Positions 35,106 through 45,608 of a stretch of DNA of 64,000 nt are shown one piece after another. Each line of letters begins with the position of its first letter. Position 1 is the first letter of the stretch. The notes beneath the pieces are model-generated. The model did not search any database. It had not been told where the DNA came from and saw only the letters and a program-made list of their open reading frames with translations. The DNA is from Gnetum montanum (taxonomy: Eukaryota > Streptophyta > Gnetopsida > Gnetales > Gnetaceae): the NCBI GenBank assembly GCA_015680685.1, contig MNCI01029129.1, forward strand, positions 79,790-143,789. Reading direction: 5' to 3'. A program made the translations under genes and the position numbers.

Positions 35106-36250
35106 TCAAACGTGGAACGGTTTCAAGAACAAGTGATTGGTCAGATTTGCAAGCTCTTTCCCTTCCATGTCAGCTAACTTGAATGCTCCATTGTCATACG
35201 CTTTGGTGACCAAGTAGGGTCCTTCCCAGTTGGCTGAGAATTTTTCCAGATGTTCCCAAACGGCTTTAAGTACAAGGTCACCTTCCTTGATAGGGTGCTT
35301 ATGAACATCATGCCGATGGCATTGTCGTTATCATTGTTAATACCATTCAATCTGATTGAGGGCACATATACGTTCCTCCTCCCCCAAGTCCAAGTCAACA
35401 ATGCGTAGATCATTATGTTTCCCTTCGTCAAGAAGTCTGGAGAGTGTGATCCTTAAAGACAGTACCTGTAATTCCAAGGGTAAAACAGCTTCTGAACCGT
35501 AAATAAGACTATATGACATTTTACCTGTGGAAGTATGATGCGTAGTACGATAAGCCCACAATGCAGATACTAGCTGCTCGTGCCATCTTTTCTTGCTTTG
35601 GGTAAGCATCTTTTTAAGTACTGTAATGATGGTTTTATTCGTGGCCTCTGCTTGCCCATTGCTCTAAGGGTAGTAAGGGGATGAAAATGATTTTTTGATC
35701 CCTAGGCTTTCATAGAAAGTTTTGGTTTCAACACTGCTGAATTGTGGCCCGTTATCAGTGATGATGGTCATGGGGATGCCAAAACGGGTCACAATGTTTT
35801 CAAGAATGAAATTGCATACGTGTTTAGATGTGTTTTTTCTAAGTGGAACAGCTTCTACCCACTTCATGAAATATTTTGTTGCGGTTATGATGAAGCTGTA
35901 CCCTATAGAAGATGAGGGTGTAATTGGTTCGATAAGGTCCAACCCCCACTTTTGAAAGGACCATGTGATTTGTGTTGTATGCAACTCATTTGGCGGGACA
36001 TGAATCAGATTACTATGTTTTTGATAGATACTGCACGTTTTAGCCTTGGAGAGACAGTCATACTCCATATGTGGCCAATAATAACCTAAACGTCTTATTT
36101 TCATTACCATTGCTTTAGGTGCTATGTGTCCTCCGCATAGACAGTTATGTACTTGCTCAATGATGGTTTGGACATCAGCGCTACCAACGCATGTTAGCAG
36201 TATGCCTTCATAAGATCGATGACACAATGTGTCCCCTACCAATGCATATT
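35106..36250 (-). pseudogene. Element B integrase
   Basis: Inserts element DNA into the host genome. The zinc-binding segment has HNCLCGGH...C, with the last CxxC as CSIY, so the final cysteine is not conserved. The catalytic core shows D in LDLIEPI, D in IITDNGPQF, and E in the SNGQ.EATNK block. A C-terminal GPY/F-type module lies at about 35170-35260. The frame 36242-35664 is open, then TAG replaces a glutamine codon just before SNGQ. A second stop (CAA to TAA) follows QIEWY at about 35337. It ends LFLKPFHV at 35106. Confidence 0.9.
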
Positions 36251-36251
36251 G

Positions 36252-36935
36252 TCAAGAATGCTTTTGTACCGCATCTTTTTGTGCATTCGTTAGATGTCGC
36301 AGTGTTTCACCATGTAGAAGGTACTCCTTTATGTCGTCATACCATTCTATCGCGTGTGTTGTACTAACAGATGCAATTGGTAATGTATCGAGAGCATCAG
36401 TTATGGGTCTAGCACAACTAATTATGGAGCTTGGCAACATATGGAACATGTCAGGTGATACGTTTAGCGCTAGTGTGGCTAGTGCATCTACAATGGTATT
36501 GTCATTTCTGGAGATATGTTGCACGTCCATGTTTTCGAATTGCCTCATTAAGTGTTTGGCTAAGTCACAGTATGGTTGTAAATGTTGCGCTTTGCACGTA
36601 TAAATATCTGTGACTTGGTTCAAAACCAGTTGTGAGTCTCCCCTGACCACTAATCGTGTGATGTCTAAAGCTAGTGCTACCGTGAGACCTCTAAGGAGAC
36701 CTTCATATTCTGCTATGTTGTTAGTACAGTGAAAGTCAAAACGATAAGCAAAGGGTCGAATCTCCCCGGAGGGATAGGTGATGATCATGGCAGCACTTCC
36801 CCCTCGAGAGGTGGATGCTCCATCAAAGCTCAAAATGGCATCGTAATCATCGGGTACTATGTCTATTACACTCACATTTTCATCAGGGAATTCTGGCTCT
36901 ATCGTTGCTTGATCATGCGTTGGTGACGCAGTCAT
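36252..36935 (-). CDS. Element B second (archaeal-type) RNase H and tether region
   Basis: One open frame of 227 codons. It contains LSFDGASTSRGGSA (first aspartate), NNIAEYEGLLRGL (glutamate) and VVRGDSQLVLNQVT (second aspartate), the D-E-D triad of an RNase H separate from the one fused to RT. A second, archaeal-type RNase H is a known feature of the plant Tat lineage. The frame continues through AISRNDN..DALATLAL-like sequence (36480) towards integrase. It is part of a larger pol polyprotein, not a free-standing gene; upstream and downstream parts are broken. Confidence 0.85.
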   Translation of the reverse strand: MTASPTHDQATIEPEFPDENVSVIDIVPDDYDAILSFDGASTSRGGSAAMIITYPSGEIRPFAYRFDFHCTNNIAEYEGLLRGLTVALALDITRLVVRGDSQLVLNQVTDIYTCKAQHLQPYCDLAKHLMRQFENMDVQHISRNDNTIVDALATLALNVSPDMFHMLPSSIISCARPITDALDTLPIASVSTTHAIEWYDDIKEYLLHGETLRHLTNAQKDAVQKHS

Positions 36936-36949
36936 TTGATTTGCTATGG

Positions 36950-38630
36950 CTTGACCCTTAACTGATGATTACGCTATGTAGTGTAGGTCAAACTCAGCTA
37001 TCATGGCTTTTCAACGGGCTATTCTACTTGACTCGTAAATGTTTCCTGTGATGGCTCTGAGCACATTATCCTTGCAAATTATATTGACTTGGTTATGTAA
37101 GAGGTAATATCGCCATTTTTTTAAGGAAAAGACTAGGGTCAAACATGACCTCTCCACCTCATTGTACTTCTTCTCATGGGCTACTAATGCATGGCTTAAG
37201 TAATAGACAGGAACTTCGGTTTCATCATCTTATTTCTGGCAAAGCATGGATGTAAAACGGTTTATCGTTTTGAGGTGGATAAACTGTGGGTAGTTGGACA
37301 AGTGTTGTTTTAATATAGTCAAATGCTTCCTAGCACTGTGGAGTCCATTCAAAATGGACGTTCTCCCCCCGCAAGTGGTTCATAGATTTCAACCTATCCA
37401 TTAGTTTTTCTATGAAACGCCTGATGAACTGTAATCTACCTTGTAGACCTCGGAGCTCAGTAAGGTTTCTAGGTGGTTTTAAGTTTGTTATGGCCTTAAC
37501 TTTATCGAGGTCTACTTGTATCCCTGCTTCCAAGGCTATGAATCCAAGAATTTTGCCTGTTTTGACTCCGAAGACACATTTCTTTGGTTTAAGCCTCAAT
37601 TCATATTTTAAACAACGCTTTAGTACCAAGTCAAGATCTTGTACGTGTTGTTCTGATGTCTTTGATTTAACCATGATATCATCCACAGTCATTAAGCGAG
37701 TGTAGTATGTAATCGCTAAAAATAAATGTCATTGCCCTCTGATATGTGGCCCCAACATTCTTGAGACCGAAGGGCATCATTGTGTAACAAAAGGTCCCCC
37801 ACGGTGTCATAAAGGTAGTCCGAAGCTGATGCTCCGGGTTAATGCGTATCTAGTTATATCTTGAGAAGCCATCCATAAAAGATAGCAAGGTGTGCCCAGT
37901 GGTTGAGTCAACAAGTTTATCGATGTTGGGTAGGGGGAAATCATCTTTTATGGTCACAACGTTGAGATCCCGGAAATCAATGCATAGGCGAATACTTCCA
38001 TTCTTTTTCGAGACAATGACCATGTTGGATACCCAATCAGCGTAGTCGACAGCCCGAATGAAACCTGCCTGATAGATTTTGGTGATCTCATTGCGAACTC
38101 CTAACGCTATTTCAGGCTTAACCTTTCATGCCTTTTGTTTCACTGGCCTTAACTTCGGGTTGAGTATAATATTGTGCTGGACGATTCGAGGATCTAACCC
38201 AGGCATGTCAGTGTAAGACCAAGCGAATGCTTTTATGTTGTCTCGAAGCACATCTTCTATGTCTTTGGCCAATTGAGGTTGTAATAGTGTACTTAATTTT
38301 AATATTTTAATTTCACCANTGTTGACTGAAACCCCCATCGCTATGCCTGATGGTGAAATTAAAATATTAAAATTAAGTACACTATTGCAACCTCAANTTG
38401 TAGCTATCTAGCGTTTGTTGTGTTGAGGCTATAATTTTGTCATCCGTTGATGTACCTAAGTTGATGGAATTTATGTTGATTTCCCTTGTGATCTTTCCAT
38501 ATGGTCCATTGATGATCAAGGGTGTGGATAAACGCTGACAATCCATCAAGCTTGCTCTTGTCAATAAACAGAGGGTAGAGTGAGCTAATAGGTGTTGTTC
38601 TATGTTCCTTGGCAACGTAAATCATGTGTA
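36950..38630 (-). pseudogene. Element B reverse transcriptase and first RNase H
   Basis: Minus-strand order: N-terminal extension (38615-38382 and 38338-38126), RT fingers and palm (about 38030-37700), catalytic block, thumb, and the gypsy-type RNase H to about 36950. At the YVDD site the DNA reads AATGAC-T-GTGGATGAT; compared with element C, two bases are missing, so the frame shifts exactly at the active site. 37692-37330 continues with KSKTSEQHVQDLDLVLKRCL and GLQGRLQFIRRFIEKL. 38319-38397 is affected by an assembly inversion. Confidence 0.88.
38319..38397. other. Assembly artefact: inverted 77-bp segment between two single N
   Basis: N at 38319 and N at 38397 bracket a segment ending AATTAAGTACACTATTGCAA, which is the reverse complement of the sequence immediately left of the first N. 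A contig end joined in the wrong orientation explains it. It interrupts the element B RT extension. Confidence 0.88.
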
Positions 38631-38670
38631 CATGTATGGTGGTGGTTTATCGTCGCACCGGGACGCATCA

Positions 38671-38786
38671 CAGTTTAAGGCCTTGCCAGGCCATATGTGG
38701 TAGTTTAAGGCCTTACTGGGCCATGTGTGGCAGCTTAAGGCTTTACCGGGCTGTGTGTAGCAGTTTAAGGCCTTATCAGGCTGTTT
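38671..38786 (-). repeat. TTTAAGGCC array before element B RT
   Basis: Four units of about 30 bp (CAGTTTAAGGCCTTACCGGG type). It lies between RT and the promoter side of the antisense gene. Confidence 0.93.
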
Positions 38787-38997
38787 AACCATGCGTTGAT
38801 GCTGTCTAGTTGGTGTATGAGCTGTATTGAAGAACCTGCATCAAAATGCTCAGTGTGGGCGACGGAAATTGGTTTGCCCGAGGATATGGTTTGGGGTAGC
38901 ATCTATCATCTTATTATTTTGTTTTTGCAATTTTCCTGCATTTTGTATTTTGAATAATTTTGATTAAAATTCAAAAAAAGGAAAACAAAATGCAAGG

Positions 38998-39047
38998 CAG
39001 CGGTGGCGGCGACGGCGGTGGCGGGGTTAGTGGGGTGCTATATATAG
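38998..39047 (+). promoter_or_regulatory. Candidate promoter of the element B antisense gene
   Basis: A GC-rich GGCGGCGACGGCGGTGGCGG tract (39004-39025) is followed by CTATATATAG at 39038-39047 on the plus strand, 286 bp upstream of the start codon at 39324. Element C has the same pair, a (CGG)-rich tract and CTATATAAA, on its minus strand. Conservation of position and sequence supports a dedicated Pol II promoter. Confidence 0.65.
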
Positions 39048-39059
39048 TGTAAGGTTGTC

Positions 39060-39290
39060 AGTTGTGAACCTGAATCAACCGGAGCGTGAGCGTAAATCAA
39101 AGTCACAGCGTAAGCGTAAAGCACGAAACCCCAGCGTAAGCGTAGAGGCTCAAACCCAGCGTAAGCGTGAGTGTAGAGACTCAAACCCCAGCGTAAGCGT
39201 AGAGGCTCAAACCCAGCGTAAGAGTGAACGTAGAGACTCAAACCCCAACGTACAGGATTCAGCTTAGCTTGTAGATTCAAACCTTAGCGT
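39060..39290 (+). repeat. AGCGTAAGCGTAGAGGCTCAAACCC array in the antisense gene 5' UTR
   Basis: About eight copies of units such as GCGTAAGCGTAGAGGCTCAA with variable ends. The array lies between the TATA box and the start codon. The reverse strand of this motif (CTCTACGCTTACGCT) occurs at the matching place in element C. Confidence 0.88.
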
Positions 39291-39323
39291 AAACCTGTCA
39301 GTGTCAGCATACAGGACGCCAAA

Positions 39324-42300
39324 ATGGGCAAGGGTAATGAGGTAGAAGGCCAGGGGAGGAAGGGGCCCGACTTGACTTTCGCGGAGGAAAGTGAGGCCAT
39401 GCTACAGTGTTTTCTGAGGCCTAGGATTCCATCGTGGCCTGGATCATCACACAGGTAGGCTCTACTCTTACCTCAGTTAATTATTTTTTTACTTGTATGC
39501 TGAGCGTAGATTCGCAGCGTAGATAGTTTTCACAGCGTACATTGTAGAAGATTTCCATAGCGTACAGGGTCTATACGCTGAGCGTAGACGATTTTTACAG
39601 CATAAAGGGTCTGTACGCTGAGCGTAAATAGTTGTCGCAACGTAAACGGTTGTCGTATACGCCGAGTGTAAATAGTTTTTTGATAGCGTATACGCCGAGT
39701 GTAAACAGTTTTTTGACAGCGTATACGCCGAGTGTAAACAGTTTTTTGACAACATATACACCAAGTATGAACAGTGTTTTAATAGCGTGTATGCTGAGTA
39801 TAAACAGTTTTTTGACAGCATATACGCTGAGTGTAAACAGTTTTTTGATAGCGTGTATGCTGAGTATGAACAGTCTTTTGATAGCATGTACGCCGAGTAT
39901 GAACAGTCTTTTGATAGTGTATACGTCGAGTATGAACAGTCTTTTGATAGCGTATACGCCGAGTATGAATAGTCTTTTGATAGCGTATACGCCGAGTATG
40001 AACAGTCTTTTGATAGCGTATACGTCGAGTATGAACAGTCTTTTGATAGCGTATATGTCGAGTGTAAATAGTTTGCATTGGCCTTCAATATTAATTTCAT
40101 TTATATATTTCATTTTGGTATATAGCAAATTTGTCATGGCACTCTAATTGTTTGCAAGGATCCTGAGCCTTTCCTCCTAGTAGTTGAGCTGGTTCGTGTA
40201 CTAGCCTGGTTCGGACCCCTTGAAACTGATGAACCTACTCCTGATTTGACTATCAATAACAATGGGGTATGGTTCAGGGAAGCGGCCTGTGAATTCCTTA
40301 GCTTCATCCTAGACAGATTCAAGTTGGTGATATGGTCACACCTAAGCGAACAAGTTACGCGGAGTGTGCTTGAAGCGATGTTGCCAGAATCCTCAGATGG
40401 CATCATGGTCTTCATGGTGGACATTGATGAGGGACCCCTTGCAATTGAGGAAGGTCCTTCTGGAGGGCCCAAATCTACTTGTCCATTATCACACGTGTGG
40501 GACTTATTGCCACGTGGGCCCCACTATCTTAATAACACTTTATTTTTGGCTACGCGTGCGTACACATTATTTCAAAACCCTCCTAGCATAGTGTATAGGG
40601 TAGAGAGGTAAGGTCGTTTAGTTTGTCGTTTCTATTTTTTGTCGTTTAGTGTTTGCTCCTGTTCTGATGACTGTTCTTTTGCAGGCTCCAAATTGACAAA
40701 GATGGGATATGCGTCAATGATGACGGGCTCGCACTGGCTCATACTGCTTTAGAGACCTTCATGGCAGGTCCCACCCTTCGCAGAGCTGTATTAGCTCAGA
40801 CGAAGGGTGACATTGTGCATTTCCATAAACAGTTTTCTACAGCATTTGCACAATGCACGGCTCGTGGGTGGTTGCATGGAGATTGGTCGCACAATGAACC
40901 AGTTTTCCCTCATGATGTTGACTTGGGCTCTAGCATCTTGAAGTCCACAACTGAAGGTAAGTGACAACATTTTCTAGATGCCTTAGTGGGTTTGTTCGAC
41001 TGTTGGTGGTCATACTGATGCGATGGTTTCAAATTGTATTTACAGTTAATGTCCCCCACCCCCCGGCGGGGACCCTGTTGCGACAGGGTGAACTGAGAGT
41101 ACCCTGTTGATGAAGTTTGGGGAGATCAGCAAGGCACAGCGATGGTTGCGCACCAATGCCCCGCCATCTATTGTCCGTTTTTTGGATGATGCCAGCCTCA
41201 TGGAGTTATTTACAACCCCAGGCCCTGATGTGTCCATAGCTGAAATGATTGAGATTCTTGATTCATTCGACAAGTCCGTCTCCTACTATAGCACCCGTAT
41301 TAAGGGTATCAAAATAGTTTTCCATCTATTAGCCAAGTTCTTTTTAGACCTGTTCAGTGTACCGGCAGATGGCATGAATTTGGTTTTGGATAGGGCACAG
41401 AAAGAGCTTCACATGATGTGTGAGCTAGAAGACTGGTTGGGCATTGTCAAGGGCTCCAAGGGATTCCCTATGCAGGGGACGTCAAAGGTGGTGGAAGTTA
41501 ATGAATTGTATCCCCTATTTCGAGCACAGGTGTTTCCTAAATCCCTGTCCTAGGTGAGGAGTCTTGGGATGGAAGCTGTGCATATCATGCGAACCATTTT
41601 AGAAACTGGGATGCGTTATAATTGGACTCAATTTTTGTTGTCGGGCCTTCATAAGGAGATAGTGCGATTGCGTTCAAACGTTGAGGCGCAGTCCCATTTT
41701 ACATTCGCATTCTTTGCAGGCTATCTACGTCGCTTGGCCGAGTTTCTAGTGGTTTGTGTAGATAATAAATATGTCCTACAAGACCGTACTCAATTATCTT
41801 GCCCATGGATTAACCATTTTTTCGAGATAGCTGAGTCCCAAGATGCACCTGAGGGAATTGATGAATCTATGTCCATCACAATAGAAGGGTCATCTGGCAC
41901 TTCAATCCATACACGTGACAGTGTAGGGTTGGAACCAGACAATGTTCCCTACACTGCAAAGAGAGCTGAATGGGTTATCAAGGAAACAATCAGGAAAGCC
42001 AAATCGAAGCTCCCAAAGCATGAACGCCCTAAAGAGGTGGCCTCAACTGTAGAGGAGCCAAGGGTGAAGCGAATACAGTTCAAAATGCCTATTCGAGGTG
42101 AGTAAGCGTGGTGCACTTATTACATTGTCCTTTTCATCTTATTCATATCTTTCGTTTTGACCACTTACATAAAACTAATTCCTTCAGAATTGACTTGGGA
42201 AGTGAGGAGGCAAGAGTTAGAGACCATCATCAAGGAGCAGGAAGCTACAACGAACTTAATAATTGAGGAGGAAGAGGTCGACAAAGATTCGGAGGAAGGG

Positions 42301-43761
42301 ACGGAAGAGCTAGCAAAAGACACCATGGAGACAGAACTGGTAGATGACCAGGGTGGTGTTGATGAAATGTTCAGTAGCTTCCTTAAGAGAAGATTAGACC
42401 TTGGTGACCCTCCAAACCCTGAAGGGGACAGAGAACACGGTATGTTTCCTTTTGTTTTACTGTGTTGTTTGGTGAATCATTGTTTCTATAGTGTTTTACT
42501 TTAATGTTTTTTATCCCTTCCAGACGAAGGTACGAAAATTCCTACGATGCAGTTGGAAGTGCCTATGAAAGTGGTTCCCCCTGAAATGCCCCCTGAGGCT
42601 AGTCCACCTCGTACTCATAGACCATTTTCTTGGACCAAGATGCCAAAAAAAATGGATTTCGTCACTAGTATAGTTGACGAGGTGGGCGAACGAATTCAGG
42701 AAGTCCACCCTGAAATAGGTATAGATGTCTCACACTTTTTGCAGCCTTCGAATTTTAGATTCTCTTTTTTTTTACAATCTAAGATCCAACGCCTGTTCCT
42801 TTCGTTTATGTAGGAGTGAAACTGAAGTGGGACCCATCTGAGACCGTTAGTATTGAAAGCTTGCCTACACTACCACTAGAAGTTGAGCAAATACCATGGC
42901 TAGTCTATGACGAGGTGGCGGAAGGTCTTGTACATAACGCCAAATCGCTTTGGACCTGTAGGCGTTCCATCAAACAATTATGGTTGCAAATCCAGGCAAA
43001 GGAAAAAGAGGTTTTCGAGTTATCAGTTGAACGTGATGATCTCAAGGCTTGGTATGAGTTCGCCTCGGCTAGGCTAACAGGTGATCGTTCTTGGTGAACT
43101 TCTGAGATCACTTATACTAGATATTGGAACCTGTTAAATTGCCATGCATCATTAACTCGGAAACTAGCATAGCGTAAGGCCTAGGTAGATCTAGTGAACC
43201 TCAAGTGTCAGGATTGGAAGGCTTTCACTTCCAAGGTGCGCAAGTGGGGTCAAGATGAGAAGAACCACAAGCATCATTATAAGAAATCATTGAAAGAAGT
43301 ATCCATAGAAAAATGTCAACTTGAAATTTTCGTAGAGGGTCTGGGTCTACGTTTGGCGTTTTATATCTTTGCTAAGAATACAACTATCGAGATGGAATTG
43401 CCCACGAGGGTAATTACGATCGCTTCTAGGGAGGTCTCTATGGGTGAATTCCCCTTGAAACATCCTACATGGTCGGCAGTTGACAAGGGGAAAGCCTTGG
43501 CGAACGTTGACCTAGGCCTTGATGGGACTGACTGGGCTAGCGTCTCAGAGGAGGATCCCCTATGGTAAGCATTTTATTGCCATGAAATTCGTTCGTTGAG
43601 TAATTTTTGGGAGTTTTCTCTTTTGTTCTTGAGTTGATTGTTTCTTTTGCATTTTATAGCATCGAGGTGACGACGATGTTCAAGAAGCTGGCCCCAATGG
43701 AGTATGGACCCATGATGCCGGTGGGTCTAAAGGGGACGACCCTCCTGTCCCTGATGTTTAA
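39324..43761 (+). pseudogene. Element B antisense gene: eight-exon pseudophosphatase/coiled-coil protein
   Basis: Exons: 39324-39454, 40159-40607, 40685-40956, 41046-42097, 42188-42439, 42524-42718, 42814-43564 and 43660-43761. All introns have GT..AG ends. Exon 1 is MGKGNEVEGQGRKGPDLTFA and further. Exon 2 is the FCP1/NIF-like domain: PFLLVVELVRVLAWF, FREAACEFLSFILDRFKLVI, then YLNNTLFLATRAYTLFQNPP. The HAD catalytic aspartates are absent (ELV for DxD; LAT in place of the later DD). Exon 4 carries the large central domain, exon 5 an EEEEVDKDSEEG acidic stretch, and exon 7 a coiled coil. Lesions: exon 2 is 1 nt short at its acceptor, exon 4 starts with a frameshift (near 41055) and has TAG at 41551, exon 7 has stops near 43096 and 43171 and a 34-nt deletion at its end. 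Its strand is opposite to gag-pol of the same element. Confidence 0.88.
39500..40065 (+). repeat. 33-bp GCGTATACGC minisatellite in intron 1, element B
   Basis: From about 39655 the unit GCGTATACGCCGAGTATGAA plus CAGTCTTTTGATA repeats about 12 times; earlier copies are irregular. GCGTATACGC is a perfect palindrome. Because 33 is divisible by three, long open frames appear on both strands; these are not genes. The same motif fills intron 1 in element C and the LTR U3. Confidence 0.93.
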
Positions 43762-44308
43762 TTTTTTGCCTTGAAATTATTCTGGCTCATATTTTTACGT
43801 GAATTATAAATTGAATGTTCTGAGTTGTATTCAACGGATGGATGGAATCAATTACACTTGTACAACCATATATCATTACATATATATATATTTCTCCATA
43901 TTTTTTGTGTGGATTTTGAGTTTAAATGTAAACACAATGCTGTATTGTAAAATGTTTTGGTTTGTTTTTGTAGTTTAAGTGTAGTACACGAATGTAATTA
44001 TAAGTGGGAATGTAATTATAAGTGAAGGATAATTGCAAAGATTGTTATTGATGACATGACAATGCAAGCGTAAATTCGAACAATGAACTGGAATTTGGGA
44101 GAAAAACAAAGTATAGGTAGATGATCTAGTTTAAGGCCATTTCGGGCCACATGCACTAGTTTAAGGCCATTTCGGGCCATGCGTAGGCAAGGGAAGTTTC
44201 AAGTGACATAGGTGGATTTCTCTTGGTAGACCGACCATTTCTGATCGTCGCTAGTTTTATGTCATTGCGAACATGGTAGTTTGACGTCATTCCGAACTTG
44301 AATATCGT
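43762..44308. other. Spacer and TTTAAGGCC array between antisense gene and protease, element B
   Basis: 43762-44125 is AT-rich, with an (AT)n run at 43878-43891, and would be the 3' flank of the antisense gene. 44126-44190 has two copies of a 31-bp unit, CTAGTTTAAGGCCATTTCGG plus GCCACATGCA. Degenerate AGTTT(T)ATGTCATT units follow to 44290. Confidence 0.8.
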
Positions 44309-45608
44309 TTATTGGTTTAGTAGTTTTTTGATTTTTCTCATTTTAATGTTAGGAGTAGCGTTAACGGGTATGATTCTATATTCAACGTCTCCTTCACTGA
44401 TCACGTTGAATGGTAATTCAGCCCATGGGACGTCTGATGGGATAGTTCCCGCATTGGTGCTTTTCGGTGCTTCTTCATGTATCATGGTTTCTGTGTCAGT
44501 TGTAGTTTCTAAGTGAGGCTGTGTATGTACGATTTTAGGCCTGGGTATTTCTATTTTGGGTAAATTTTCCTTTGTGTCTAAGAGATTATCACTTACTGGT
44601 TGTTGTTCATTTGTATCATCTTGTGTAGGCTCTTCGAGCTTAACCTCTGAGCCTTGATCTATGTTTGTATGCGATGAAATGGTAGATGTGGTAGCCTCCC
44701 CGTGTATAATGATTTCGCCACCTTCATAAGCCAGGTGAATCTCTTGGTGTATGGGGGAAGATAATGCTTTCAGTTGGGCTAACCAGGGCCTTCCCAATAT
44801 TAAATTGAACCCTGGCATTTCATTGATGACCACAAAGTTGGCAGATGTGTTGAATTGATTCCCTGCTATAAAGTCTAAAGTCATAGTGCCTTTGACTATT
44901 ACACATGATCCACTGAACGACTTCAAACACGTGGTGGCGGTTACTCTGATTAACTCCGTAAGCCCTAATTGTTCGACGATGGGATAGGGTACTACATTTG
45001 TAGCGGCTCCATCATCTAAATGCACCCTATGTATCTTGAATTGATTTATCCGTATTGTTATGAACATAGGTGCGGTTGTTACTTCTCCCATTTTCTCATC
45101 CACTTTGATGTTATCATTATGGAAACTTGATGGCTTGGGAGTTGACCCTCGAGGTGAGTACATTACCGCATGAATTGAAGGTTCATTTGGAGGTAAGTCT
45201 TCGCTTACTGGGATGGAAGTCAACATGCACACTAGAGCTTTGCAATGAGTTTGAGATGTTAACATTAGGTTGTATAAGCTCAATGAAGTGTTTTTTTGTT
45301 TAAGTGCTTGCGTGACTTTTGTTAGAGTTGTGGCCAGATCTCTACTGTTAGGCGTACGTTTGTCGGTAGTGATTTGGTCCATTGGGCGCAACAGTTTTAT
45401 TTCGTGCATAGTTGGTTTGTCATCTTTACCTGGAATCGTTGATTTGGGCTCATCATGTTCTTCGGATGATTCACCCTCATAGCCTGTGTTTGGTTTATTG
45501 TTAGATGATGTCATGGGTATTGCATTTAGCAGGGTAGGTTTGGGAGGTCCTAAGGCTAGTCGTTGGCACTCCTTCTCCAAGCGTTCACGTGTAAGCTTGT
45601 CTGCTAGG
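44309..45608 (-). CDS. Element B protease region, open reading frame of about 430 codons
   Basis: This is the cleanest protease in the window. The frame is open from the insertion point of element C (45608) to a stop at 44309. Order: linker LADKLTRERLEKECQRLALG, a low-complexity region, LYNLMLTSQTHCKALVCMLT, then VNQFKIHRVHLDDGAATNVV-type active site (aspartates followed by Gly-Ala), FNLILGRPWLAQLKALSS, IHQEIHLAYEGGEIIIHG, an acidic tail, and ELPFNVISEGDVEYRIIPVN before the stop NIKMRKIKKLLNQ. It has no start of its own; it was continuous with Gag before element C was inserted. A stop here, before the array and the antisense gene, separates gag-pro from RT. Confidence 0.88.
45604..45608. other. 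Left target-site duplication of element C (CTAGG)
   Basis: CTAGG precedes TGAAACACCA and is repeated at 62991-62995 after the 3' LTR. It is a 5-bp duplication, as expected for Ty3/gypsy integrase. Confidence 0.95.

Noticed and set aside
39489-40147. Open frames of 170-203 codons on both strands
   Set aside because: They are created by a 33-bp minisatellite (a multiple of three) inside intron 1 of the antisense gene. Composition is purely repetitive and the position is intronic.
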